DNA of 64,000 nucleotides, taken from positions 5,749,001 through 5,813,000 of the forward strand of contig NC_134031.1 of the NCBI RefSeq assembly GCF_964204645.1, in the 5' to 3' direction. Under the pieces are notes generated by a model. It ran no database searches, was not told the origin of the DNA, and worked only from the letters and a program-made list of their open reading frames with translations. Numbering within the stretch: the stretch's first letter is position 1; every line of letters starts with the position of its first letter. This document shows, one piece after another, positions 25,415 to 36,439 of the stretch. Made by a program: the position numbers and the translations under genes. The stretch is from Tubulanus polymorphus. Its lineage: Eukaryota > Nemertea > Palaeonemertea > Tubulaniformes > Tubulanidae.

Positions 25415-28400
25415 TGTTATTCATCGTTTCATTCCAATGGTAAATAACCGTGCCGGTTTTTCGGGGTTTTCATTTTCAGGCTGATCTGTACGCCGGCGCC
25501 ATCTTTATCGAACAATCATTACATTGGGATATTTACCTCGCGATTCTACTGTTGTTGGCTATCGCGGCGATTTTCACGATCACCGGCGGTTTGACCGCCG
25601 TAATCTGGACCGATTTCGTGCAGACTATTCTCATGATCGTTGGCGCCGTTTCGTTAATGGTTCTCAGTAAGTTTACGTCCGTTAGATCTATTTCGAGGAG
25701 GGAGGGTTGTTATTCTGATTAATGCAAATAAATGATAATTCGTGTATATCTTGTTCATCGCGGGGACTTGAAAACAGAGCTGAAAAACTGTTCAGGATTT
25801 TCAGTATTTGTTACTCTTTTATAAGGAGAAATACTGATTAGATTTGTTTGATGCATACAGAAATATGAAAGACTTCCCAGAGCCGAACGCTCTAACCACT
25901 CGCCCACTTACCGTATGCCTACCAAGGGTTTTGATTATACCAATTCGATGATTACTCGTGACCGCATTTTTGGTGCAGGAAATTGGGGGAATGACGTTGA
26001 TTTACGCTTATCGATCTATTTTAGTCACTGTTCGTTCTGTAAACATCATTGATAATTCTTCTAAAAAATTGAATACGTAATTCTTGGTGAATATGGATCA
26101 ATTTTGAGATAGTTTTTCCTTCGGACAATATTTTTCCCAATGTCATATCAATGAGTCGGCCCTAGTAACCTTCCAATTCACGTGTCAATGGTAACTTGCG
26201 GTTTCTCAACCCGTAATAAACTTAATGGCAGTTCATCGAATAACTTGTCAGTCCTATCAAAAACACATTGGCCCTATGTACAGTAGACCTCACTTACCTC
26301 AGATGTCGCGATACCATAAAATATTTTCTCAGGCAGGCAATATCCAGACATAAAGTATTGAAGGAACAACGGCGGATCCAGGGCGACTTAAGATACTTGT
26401 GCAAGTCCATCAAATTCTTTTGGGTCCTTATTCATTTCTTCCCAATTTTTACGCTAAAACTTCGCACAAATTTCCGAGGTAAGCACGGTCTACTGAAATT
26501 ATGTATGTATGCTTGTAAAATCGTTCGCATTTGGTGATTTAAATTTGTCGTATCTTGTACGTAGTCGTTCCTGGAGTTTGTAATCAATTTTCTGGGATGT
26601 TTCAAATCACGCTGTAACCTAATTTTACTGTTTGTACGCGAAGAATGAAGGGTATTTATTCGGATCCCTTCGAAAAAAGAACTGGAAATTTCTATCACTA
26701 GAGCATCGCTGTGCTGTATAATGCTGGTTTAGTTTCAATATTAACACCTATGATTCCTCCATCTAAACGGATAATGCTTTCGAAGGTGCTTGAAAACTCC
26801 AGGAATGACTGATCTGTAGGGACCCTGACACTGTAGAAATCATTGCATTCTATCTGAAAGAAGACGTTAATCAGATGTAGGCCTTCTTTCGAGGTTAGGT
26901 TTTCGGCTTCAGAAGACCTATTCATAAATTGAAGCTTTTTTCGAATTGCTTATTATTTTGATGTAATGCAGTTAAACGATCAGAATATTGTATCACTGTG
27001 TATTGATGATCGGGAGTGAATTATATATCTTTTTCTTTTATGTGATCTTGATTTGAAATCTGTTCATAGGACGGTAAAAAAATTGAGTATGAAATATCTA
27101 TGCATGTATATGCTGAATGATGTGAATCCTGGCCAAACAAAGTATGTTAGAATATTCTGAAGAATTATTTACAATACTCAATGACTGTCTTTTGTAGATG
27201 TACATAAAGTATCAGAAAACATGTCTCCAAAACATCTGCTGTTTTGACATAGGCCCTAGCGTATGAAATAGTAAAGGTTTTTTCATGCTATTTATACTCG
27301 GGTTAATTCAGGTATTTTGCTAGGTGATAAAATCGACCCTACCACAAGCAACCTCCTATAGCTGCCTCGCAAATTTTCATATCCAGTTCGATAGTTATCA
27401 ATTCCGCGATTCCATAATTTTTTCCAAACGCTCCAGCTGCTAGTTGAAACTAGAAACGAGAGATTTTATCAAAAAAATTGTGGAATCACGACCAAGCTGC
27501 TGTTCCGCGTTGTCGAGATATAGCGTCAACTGGATGCGCGCGGTTGTAAAAGCGATCGAATGTAACAAAGTATTTCGCCGTTTGAATTTTGCAGGTTTTA
27601 TCGAAGTTGGCGGTTATAAGGGAATGGTCGACAAGTATCCGCGCGCCATGTCGAATTACACGAAACGCACGAACGACACGTGCGGCCGACCTCGCCCGGA
27701 CTACATGAACCTCATACGAGATCCTTTAACCGCCGATTTGCCGTGGCCCGGGATTATCGGTCTTACGATCAATTCCATCTGGTATTGGTGTTCCGATCAG
27801 GTACGACGATTGTTCGGCGCGCTATTCATTCTATTCGTCGGCATGATAGGCCTATACATTTAGTCGTTAAGTTATACATTTGATTAAAAAAATGAATCAA
27901 AACATCAAACGAAATCTACCAATCAAATAAATAACAGGGTCAATCCCTATTTTGAGAAATAAAAGGGAAAAAATATGGAAATATTCATAATACTTACTAG
28001 ATGAATTACCTGATAATTATAATGATAATGATGATAATAATAATAATAATGATGATACAATATTACTCCTGTACCCAGTGGAAAGAATGCTAGTTCCCCA
28101 GCCAGCCTGCCAATATAACACCCAGCCGGTTACATATTCCTTCTTATTTTGAATTTTTGATGTCGTAAATCGTTAAAATAATGTGTTGTATGCATTGAAG
28201 GTACTGTGCATTATTCAAGGGGTACTGTGTCACATGAGTCGATGTGAATTCCTCATCAGTATTGACATTTCGAAATAACAATTACATATACATCTATATC
28301 AAAATTAACATTTATTTGGTTATTGAATAAATTCCATATCTCTTAATTTGCTATTTGATGAATTTCATGAACAATGAATTTTTAAGATGGATGTGCACTA

Positions 28401-31400
28401 CGTCATTATTGGGGGCTAGACTGGTTGATTAATATAGTCTGCTATATGTAAGCAATATATGTTATATTTCAAGGCGGCAATAACATCTAAAGTTAGTTGT
28501 GGGGATTATTAGGCTGGAGTTTTGTCTATCGGTAAGATTAGATTTTGAAAATTTTCAGGTGATCGTCCAGCGAGTGATGGCCGGGAAGAATTTCACGAAT
28601 GCTAAACTCGGCTGTATCCTCTGCGGTTATTTGAAGATTCTGCCGATGTTTTTATTGGTGATGCCAGGAATGATCGCTCGGATCCTTTATCCAGGTATTT
28701 CATTGTCGTCTGTCAAATTATTCCAGAATGACGAGGTGGGATGGAATTGGGCACGTCCGATTCGTGAATTTCTTCGAACTTTTCGTTAAAATCGAATGAA
28801 CTTTTTGATGAAGTTATTATATCACTGGATGTCTTGGAGTACAGTGGATTGCCGAAAAAGAAACGTGAGATCGATTTTATTACGATTCGCATTATTTTAC
28901 AGATACAGTTGCATGTACAGATCCGGATGAATGTTTTAGAATCTGCGGAAGTTACACGGGATGTTCGAACATCGCTTATCCTCTATTAGTGCTGAAGTTG
29001 ATGCCTGCAGGTACGGTGGAGTCGATCAACAAGTCATTTGAACTAATTGTACGACATATTGCCGACGATCGTGTCCAAATATCAGTTTCAGATCATGATA
29101 TTTCGTGTCGAAATTGAAATCCAGGCTCGATTTGCATTCAATAATGCAAGAATCTGAATTCTCGAGCTGATATTTAACGCCATCGTTCTTGCCAGTAAAA
29201 TTTGCGGGCAATGAAACCATCGGTCACAATAACGGGAATGAAGTACAGTTTGTTAACACTGTCAGCCAAAAAGCAACTGTACCATCCCGATTTCCAGGGT
29301 GGAACGGTGTACAAGAACGACCAGCTACGAGATCCATTTTAATGAAGCATTCTGTCCATACTATGATGATAATGTTGTACTAAAGAATTCCACAATAATA
29401 ATGCAAAATCAAGTCTGAAATCTTCCCATGAGCTTACAATTTATTCATTCAACGGTTCGATATTCGCTTTATCCTGATAGTCTATTCCTAAAGATGACTT
29501 TTAAAGGATATAGACAAAACATTAGATGAATTAAGTATTATTTCAAGGTAACATTTCGGACTTTGTCTTGCTTTATTGTTAGTGTGGGCTTCTCTATAAA
29601 CTGCGAGGTATCTCTCAGTAGCAAAAGTGGTGGAACCAGAAGTACCGGAGTTACCTGATATCGGCGTCGAACGTTTTGATAATGTCCTGACTAATTATAT
29701 TAACCTGGCTAATGCATTGCTGTTGTTTATTCACAGGTGCTCGCGGTTTGATGCTAGCTGTGATGATGGCAGCTTTAATGAGCTCGTTGACATCTATATT
29801 CAATTCGAGCAGCACGATCTTCACTCTGGATATATGGACGCGTATTCGTAGGAAAGCGAGTGAAGTTGAACTTATGATTGTTGGAAGGTAAGATTAACAC
29901 CAAGTTTATTGTCTTTACCTGCCAAGCACGACCTCGTCATATGGGCAGAAAATTACCTTCACTTATTTCCTGCCAAATCCATACTGGTACGCTTGAATTG
30001 TTCCTCTAATTCTCTACCTCTAATGTTAGGTGGCGAAGTGGCTGATTGGTGGCCATAATGACTCACCCTATAAGTTTTAAGAACCCAACCAATTTTTGTG
30101 ATATTTGCATTCTATATTATGTCCGACCGATTGCTATGATGGATGTTTTTGAATTAGGGCTATAGACATTTTCATCGGCCGAGGGGTATTGCTAGCGTAG
30201 CTCTAGTCGCTATTACACCGTGTCCGTATTTTAATTGATGGATATGTATTATTTTTTCAGGGTGTTCGTAATTGGTTTGGTGTCTATAAGTATCGCTTGG
30301 ATACCGATCATTAAAGCATCGCAAGGCAGTCAGTTGTTCGTGTATATACAAGAAGTATCTAGTTTCCTCCAGCCTCCGATATGTGCTATTTTCTTACTGG
30401 CTATCTTATGGTCTCGTATCAACGAAAAAGTAAGCGACTTCTTCCTCAATCTACATCTTCTTCGTACCAGAAGTCCTTTATCGCTGGATGTTAGAATGAA
30501 TTTAGTTTCAATTCCGAAATTAGTCATTTGTCTGTCTCGGAAACATGAGAGCCCCGAGAAATCCGAGCTGTCTAATAAAGAACATCCAAGGTCTACAAGT
30601 TTTGCTGCTGAACCAAACTGGAGTTCGAACCAACTGCCCATCGATTAGTCCAACGCCCTCTCCAATAAGTCTAGAGGATGAATGTTTCATTAAAACTTAA
30701 ACGATGTGATCAAGAAGATAAAAGATCTCGTAAAAACATAATCTTATAAAAAGTAGCTTGTGGTATTTCATACCTCCCTTCATACCTAATATATTGACCT
30801 AGATTATATAGCTAATTTGAAGTATGGCACTATCATGAGATGTAAGAGATTTGTTCGACTTTTCTGGATTAATCAGCTATGTCTCGCGTATGTGCATTTT
30901 AATGAGCTCTCGAATCGTTTTGGTTGTTGCGGTCAATGCTGGATTATTGAGATTTGCGTATTTTATGTATTTCAGGGGGCGTTTAGTGGATTGATTGTGG
31001 GACTCCTCGCTGGTCTGATCAGATTCGCCGTTGAATATGCTTACACCATTCCATACTGCACTCAACACTTGCCCGATCCGCGTCCGTCTATTATAACCAA
31101 TTTTCATTATTTGTATTTCGCGATATTTTTGTTCTTGTTGACACTGGCGACGGCTATCATCGTCAGCCTTCTCACGGAGCCTATCGACAAAAAACATGTG
31201 AGTGATCCCTTGAAACTGTCACATAGACCCTTCCCGCTAAGACTGTACATGAACTATCTTTTCTTGAATGTCTGAAGACTCGGAAGAATTATACAGTAAA
31301 TTCTGCCTTGCTGAAGCGTAGATATATAAGCAAGTTGAAGTGTAAGAAATTGAAAAATCTTTTCCAAAAAGATCAAAGCAATCAAAGCAGCAGTTTTCTG

Positions 31401-32866
31401 ACTTGGTTGGTATTGAGTACGGTCGACTGCATGGCAGAAGCGGATCCGGGAATTAAAGAAGAGGGGGTGCATTTAAACGGAGGTTTGGGGGACCTCCCTA
31501 GGAAATTTGAAAAAAAAGATCGGAAATGCTCTCTGAGCAGCTACAGTGATTCTTATACATAAGCAGCTTGCAAAAATGTTATCTTTGCAAAAGATTGGGG
31601 CCCGTAAATCTGTCCCTGGCAATCACTGACTCCTGATGAATTGTTTTTCTATTTTTCAGTTGTACCGTTTAACATTCTGGACGCGGCACAGTCGACAGTT
31701 ACGGGTTGACCTGGACTACGCTCGGCTGACCCGTTCCGATAATTCTTCTAAACAATCGAAAACCAGCGAAACGGTCGGTTTCATACGATCAAATGTGACT
31801 TTAATGTCGGCGACGCCTTCGCTAAAAGCGAACGGCAGCATTAACGAAAACGATGGCGACATCGAAAAAAATCAGGCAGACGGAGATCGAATAATGATGA
31901 ATAACGGGGAAACAATTATCAAACAACCTCAGGTCGTCGATCAGGAGTTAGACATATCACCTCAACCTACGGAAATTAAAAGTAGGTTTCATAAAATGGC
32001 ACTTAGAACCCTTTCAGTGCTGATTGATTGATACCGTAAAGTACTGGGGATAATCTAAGAAAATTCCACCCCAGTGTGTTGAATAACAGGTACACTGCTG
32101 TAGTGCATCTACACTGCGGTGCGGTGTATTGTTAGTTACTAATATTTAAGTTTGACAGGTGTAGCCATCTTTGATCAGAGATGAACACGTAACTACTAAT
32201 TACATCAATACACCGCAAAGCGTCGTATCTGTGTAAGTCCACCGATTTATACACTGTACTGTGGTGTAGACGCTCTGAAAGGGTTAATTACTGCATTTTC
32301 TCGTTGAGAAAAAAACATCTAAATTGTTGGTAGTTTTATACAAACAGTGAAAATTGTAAATGCAGCTATTGACCCTGCAGCCTGGGAACCACCTCATTTA
32401 TATATCAAACATGGTTGGCTTGATAAAACCACTTATTGTCTGGCAATTTGAGACCACTTGTTCTTCATTAGAAATGTCTGAGGTAATGACTCTAACAAAG
32501 GTGAAGCCTAGATTGATCAAAAATTGAAAGATAAGATTGTGTAAGAAGGGTGGAGGCTGCATATCGATAAATGCCTGCAATAGTGTGCCCGCTTTTAGCT
32601 CTAAATATTGACATGTTGTGTAAACATATTGCTTGTAATTTGTAGGTACGCTAGCAGCTCATTCGCCGTGGTGGAAAACTGCGTTATTGTGGATTTGTGG
32701 AATAGAACGACAGACGGATACGTCTGCCGTAGATGAAGAGGTTCGACAGGCAGCTCAAGAGAAACTCATGTCGTTAGAAGAATCGAAACTAGGCTGGTGG
32801 ACGTGTAATATCAACGCGATCGTATTGATCATCGCGGCGGTCGGGTTATTCATTTACTTCGCGTGA
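18519..32866 (+). CDS. SLC5A-family Na+/sugar (SGLT/SMIT-type) cotransporter
   Basis: Fourteen exons join in frame into 718 residues: 18519-18614, 20197-20265, 21060-21164, 22122-22181, 24490-24594, 25480-25666, 27595-27800, 28559-28694, 28903-29010, 29737-29887, 30261-30429, 30976-31197, 31660-31981, 32646-32866. It is a sodium:solute symporter of the plasma membrane, moving a sugar or inositol with Na+. The LeuT-like core includes [57 protein letters not shown] and [16 protein letters not shown]. Residues equivalent to the human SGLT1 sugar site are all present at conserved spacing: N64, H69, E88, Y271/W272, K302 and Q438. The variable cytosolic loop (exon 13) precedes a last membrane span that ends IYFA. 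Whether it carries glucose, galactose or myo-inositol cannot be decided by eye. Introns total over 12 kb and are repeat-rich. Confidence 0.93.
20760..20905. repeat. Short tandem repeat, cagaaaattctggaaaacag units
   Basis: Three to four imperfect units of about 30 bp (cagaaaattctggaaaacag followed by aaatgatgg or similar), interrupted by a G-rich run at 20813-20830. It lies in SLC5A intron 2. Confidence 0.6.
22874..23229. mobile_element. 356-bp MITE with ~40-bp terminal inverted repeats
   Basis: The left end gcctagggcacatcgacact continues gcgattggagacaactagttgc. The right end is its near-exact reverse complement (gcaactagttgtctccaatcgcagtgtcgatgtgcgctaggc). The interior carries further inverted words of the same type (gatgtgcgcgctc, gcaactg). 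There is no coding capacity. It lies in SLC5A intron 4. Confidence 0.8.
23233..23272. repeat. 40-bp near-perfect AT-rich palindrome
   Basis: The arms agataatatcgaaaatacat and atgtatttttgatattatct are reverse complements with one mismatch and no spacer. It begins 3 bp after the right end of the 356-bp MITE. Confidence 0.8.
24100..24420. repeat. Interspersed repeat with tgctcaccagggggcgttga
   Basis: The segment around 24220-24290 (tatgattatggtttcaaggtcatt, then tgctcaccagggggcgttga) closely matches two successive segments at 57620-57850. A degenerate partner (tgttcaccggacgacgttga) follows at about 24362-24382. It is non-coding; borders are uncertain. Confidence 0.5.
24783..24926. mobile_element. 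Foldback element, ggccggttgcatagtc family, copy
   Basis: It begins ggcaggtttcgtagtcacgg and ends gactatggaaccggcccc, the inverse. Inside, acagcgcagttctatagctt is duplicated in tandem. Same family as 12537-12676. Located in SLC5A intron 5. Confidence 0.6.
25381..25411. repeat. (TA)n microsatellite
   Basis: An uninterrupted TA run of about 15 units lies about 70 bp before SLC5A exon 6. Confidence 0.95.
32008..32285. mobile_element. MITE-like repeat, ctttcagtgc family
   Basis: It begins accctttcagtgctgatt and ends in the inverse tgtagacgctctgaaagggtt, with internal inverted tacactgcggtgcggtgta words. A closely related copy is 50776-50973 and a diverged one 6012-6212. It begins 27 nt after the donor of SLC5A exon 13. 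Confidence 0.65.
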
Positions 32867-33235
32867 TTGACGACAGTGGAACCTCGTTATAACAACACTG
32901 GTTACTACGATTGATCGGTGTTTTTAAGGCGCGGACATGCTGGACGATCATTGACGGAATCACCTGACTCAACCGTCACGTCTGCCGTAGATGAAGAGGT
33001 TCGACAGGCAGCTCAAGAGAAACTCATGTCGTTAGAAGAATCGAAACTAGGCTGGTGGACGTGTAATATCAACGCGATCGTATTGATCATCGCGGCGGTC
33101 GGGTTATTCATTTACTTCGCGTGATTGACGACAGTGGAACCTCGTTATAACAACACTGGTTACTACGATTGATCGGTGTTTTTAAGGCGCGGACATGCTG
33201 GACGATCATTGACGGAATCACCTGACTCAACCGTC
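32720..33235. repeat. 258-bp tandem duplication of SLC5A 3' end
   Basis: The unit 32720-32977 repeats directly as 32978-33235, and I could find no mismatch by eye. Each unit encodes the last 48 residues of the transporter (from [10 protein letters not shown] through the final membrane span and IYFA), its TGA, and about 110 bp beyond, including the first end of a pogo-like element (cagtggaacctcgttataac). Translation stops in the first copy at 32864-32866, so the second copy (stop at 33122-33124) is probably 3' UTR or untranscribed. Identity points to a recent event or an assembly artefact. Confidence 0.9.
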
Positions 33236-33758
33236 AGCGATTTGCTGAGCTATATGATCACCGAGCTGAGAGAAGCTGACGCATTCGACGGCGCTTTCGG
33301 TGACTGTTTGCGCCGCTGTTGTGAAATACGCTAGTGCCACTCTTTAGAAAATCTAGTCGCTATTCGGTAATCGTATCAACCATCGGAGAACCGTCATTGG
33401 CCGGTTAGTACTTCGATCGAGGCGTATGATCACCATAGCCTGACGCACAAGCCCATTTGGTCGACTCAGTCGCTAAAGGCATTCTTCAAGCGCCAACCCG
33501 GACATGCAAGGCAATTTTACCGACGATTCAATCGCGCAGTTAAATCACCTAGGACTGGTTTTATAGACTAGTTTCCTTTAACCCGGGGGGCTAAATCAAT
33601 TCATTTTCAATTGAGTTAGCCCCCGGGTTAAAGGTGATTCCAGTCTATGGAACGGATCCCTAGTGTTTTCTCTTGCTGTACAAACCTAGAAAATCGTGCG
33701 AAATAGGAAATGTATTTCAATACTTTTAGTGAATTTCGTTGTAACGAGGTTCTACTGT
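32873..33758. mobile_element. pogo/Tigger-like element in the SLC5A 3' flank
   Basis: The left end acagtggaacctcgttataa and the right end gttgtaacgaggttctactgt are inverted matches about 880 bp apart. The 258-bp tandem duplication includes the left end. A second inverted-repeat element (33550-33660) is nested in it. No transposase frame remains. It starts 7 nt after the transporter's stop codon. Confidence 0.5.
33550..33660. mobile_element. Nested inverted-repeat element (cctttaacccggggg arms)
   Basis: The left arm tatagactagtttcctttaa followed by cccggggggctaa pairs with the right arm ttagcccccgggttaaaggt followed by gattccagtctat. The spacer is a short aatcaattcattttcaatt. It could fold into a hairpin of about 35 bp. 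Confidence 0.7.
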
Positions 33759-33899
33759 ACTTCTGCGGTCTAGATTCAGGTGCGGGTAATTGAGTGGCTT
33801 CAAGATAATCTCAGATTTCGGCTCCCTCGATGACACGGGAATCGATGTTGAAATTCCGTTGTCATAGGTCCTATTCTGACCAGCTCAAAAACCTGAATT

Positions 33900-34041
33900 A
33901 CGGTAAACCTCGCCTCACTAGTATCAACTGGCACTGACAAAATTGGTCCGAGGTGAAGGCAGGAAAATGTGAAGAAAATCGTAAAAATGATTTCGTCTTT
34001 GTCCTGATTTTGTGAGTCGGAGTAAGGCGAGGTTTACTGTA
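33900..34041. mobile_element. 142-bp pogo-like MITE
   Basis: The left end acggtaaacctcgcctcact pairs with the right end agtaaggcgaggtttactgt, and TA is present at both flanks. Related decayed sequence (ttacctcggac) appears at 6940-7010, 26280-26310 and 63480-63640. Confidence 0.6.
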
Positions 34042-34300
34042 TGATTGTGTACTATGAAAAAGGTTACGTGTTGCTTATGGCGTTCAGGTTAGATTTTATG
34101 CAGGGTGTGAAGCGAATGTCGATGTTTATTTAGCGCTAAATCAATGCAATTTTATGGATGTAAATTTCTAGACTAACTGTTCGTGTTCTTGCTCCAAATC
34201 GTTCGAATTTTGAAATTGTATAAAGCAGATCAGCTTCAAACTAGGACCTGATGATTCACTGTTCGACAAACTTATCCGTCTTATCCGTCTTAATTATGTA

Positions 34301-34768
34301 GGGGAGCGTCCAAAAATTACGTACCTCTAATTGGGGGAGGGGTTACTGAATTTTGGTACAAAGTGGTACATGGGGGGAGCGGGGGTCAGCAAAAAAGGTA
34401 CGTACTTTGAGGGAGGGGGTATTAATCAATCTTGGTACGTACTTTATGCACCAAACTCAAATGAAAATAGTGTTTTATCGCGGCCTTTAGTGACTTGTTC
34501 AAGTGACTTGTAGTAGACTTCAACTGGGAATTCCCCATACCAGGTACCAGTATCGATCTTACATGCACTTGTTGGAATCTGGTATTTATATTTTTTTATA
34601 TTTTGTTTTGATTTGTGTTCTTTGCATCAATATAATTTGGGGGGTGGTCATGGGTACCATGGTACGTACCTATGAGGGGGGTCAGTGAATTTGGTACAAA
34701 GGTGGTACAAGAGGGATGGGGGTCAGAAAAACGGGAGATTTTGAGGTACGTAATTTCTGGACGCTTCC
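34301..34768. mobile_element. 468-bp MITE with TA target and internal repeats
   Basis: The left end ggggagcgtccaaaaattac continues gtacctc and pairs with the right end gaggtacgtaatttctggac followed by gcttcc. TA flanks both sides. The two halves are also direct repeats of a ggtacaaag-tggtaca-ggggtcag module (about 34325-34400 and 34660-34730). There is no transposase. This matches the style of Tc1/mariner-derived non-autonomous elements (inference). Confidence 0.7.
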
Positions 34769-35240
34769 TAGTGCCGGATCTAGAGTCAAACTTAACCCAC
34801 GTGGAACTTGGTCCACAGCCTTTATACGAAGTCCACAACTTCCCAACTGAGTCTCGAATCACTGTGCAACTGATTTCCTGGATTAATCACAGACAAGACT
34901 CCAAGCGCGGTGTAATTGAACGAACATCCGCCGATTACATGACCCGCGATTGAACCAACAATAAGTCGAGCTCACATTCGTGTGTACTATACTGGGATAG
35001 AATATAATATGTTTTATTGCTCGACAAAAATACAATTGCTTAGAGCACAAAGACAAAATAAAAGTTTATGGAAATTTACTGATACCTCACCGTGCTTCAA
35101 TGTTCATATTCCTCCACGGGCTACTGTCGCAGGCTTCCAAAAATGATGGAGTGGGCTTAGTTTTATTCTACGCGATAAAATTAGTTATTTACGATCAGTC
35201 TAATGATTATTGCATTTAAGAGCAAGATTACCGGTATATG

Positions 35241-35247
<7 letters not shown>

Positions 35248-35290
<43 letters not shown>

Positions 35291-35320
35291 ATATATATGT
35301 GTATATATATGTATATGTAC
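35248..35320. repeat. (TA)n / (TATATG)n microsatellite
   Basis: A TA run that degrades into TATATATGTG-type units; it produces long artificial YIYI reading frames. Confidence 0.95.
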
Positions 35321-35448
35321 AAAAATGAAGATTCAACACGATTGTTAAAGATTTTGCGAGCGTTTATACATCAAATGTATCTTGTATCGATTGTATTTAT
35401 TATGTTGTTTACTTTGGCTAAACAAAAAATGTTAGTATTTATTATACG

Positions 35449-36292
35449 CAGGGGCGGATCCAGGGGGATGGGTAGACAGTATTGGAAGGAAATTTAAGGG
35501 CACCTTTCTGATCTTAGGGCACACCCAGTATCCAGGTCAATGCGAGCGCCGAAGGCGCGAAGTCCTTAGAGGGGGGTCTGGGGGCCCACCCCAAAAAATT
35601 TGAAAATATGGTACCATTTAAAGGCTTTTAGAGGGCTTCTAGAGGCTAGCAGAGCAATCCAGAATAAACGAATTCGAGACAAGATTTCAACACATGCGGA
35701 TAAAAAATGAAGCTGGCGAACCCATGAAAGAATGGTTGTCGCCAACTTCGCCTAGTGCCCCTATAATCTTTAAAAGTGCCCCTTAACAATTATACAGAAT
35801 ACGGCTAAGTGCCCCTTCATTGTTAACAATCGGCAAAAATTGCCTCGTCTTCACATTTGTCCTTATGTCGTGTGCCATCTTCCAAACCAAAAGTGCCCCT
35901 AAAATTTTAAAAATTAGGCAAAACAGTGCCCTTTTCTTCAACATTTTCAGCGTATAGTGCCCTCTCCTAAAGTACGAGTGCCCCTTTAGCCCTCCCTGAA
36001 AAGGCAAGGAAGGACAAGGTGCCCTCATCTAAAGCATGAGTGCCCCTTGCAAAAGGAAAGTGCCCTTTTTAATTTATCATGATTAAAGGCTTTACAAATA
36101 TAATTATCTCTCCTCACTTTCTTGGCAGCAGTATACACCGATTAATTTTATAATTATGCCCGCATTACGGACACGGAATTAGCGGTTGCTGAAATAATGC
36201 CGTAAAAATATTGCCGGTGAAATTTCGAAGGGCACTTAAAAATTCTAGACCGTATTGGGCAATACGGCTAATACGGTCTGGATCCGCCCCTG
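35449..36292. mobile_element. 844-bp non-autonomous transposon with CAGGGGCGGATCCAG ends
   Basis: It begins caggggcggatccagg and ends with the reverse ctggatccgcccctg. The flanks carry a 5-bp direct repeat ATACG (35444-35448 and 36293-36297). The interior has many short gtgccccttt-like inverted and direct words and no long reading frame. Related ends occur at about 39364-39390, 50269-50510 and 55715-55740. The CAGGG start suggests the hAT superfamily, although those usually leave 8-bp targets, so the class is uncertain. Confidence 0.65.
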
Positions 36293-36439
36293 ATACGAAG
36301 CACGTTTCTAATATAGCGTTATGTACCTAACTCACGGCGGGGTTAAAGTTCTTTGTACCGAGTCGCGGTTCTGACCTTAGAATGGCTGGTTTTAAAAACC
36401 ACCGCATTTCCGTACGAAACGAGCAACATTTTTATTCAA

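Noticed and set aside
27444-27863. 139-codon continuous frame
   Set aside because: Only 27595-27800 is real (SLC5A exon 7); the rest is intron read-through on both sides of good splice sites.
30235-30648. 137-codon continuous frame
   Set aside because: It contains SLC5A exon 11 (30261-30429) and continues past a consensus donor GTAAGC into the intron.
32918-33124. 68-codon frame repeating the transporter tail
   Set aside because: It is the second copy of the tandem duplication after the true stop, read with an unrelated start; not an independent gene.
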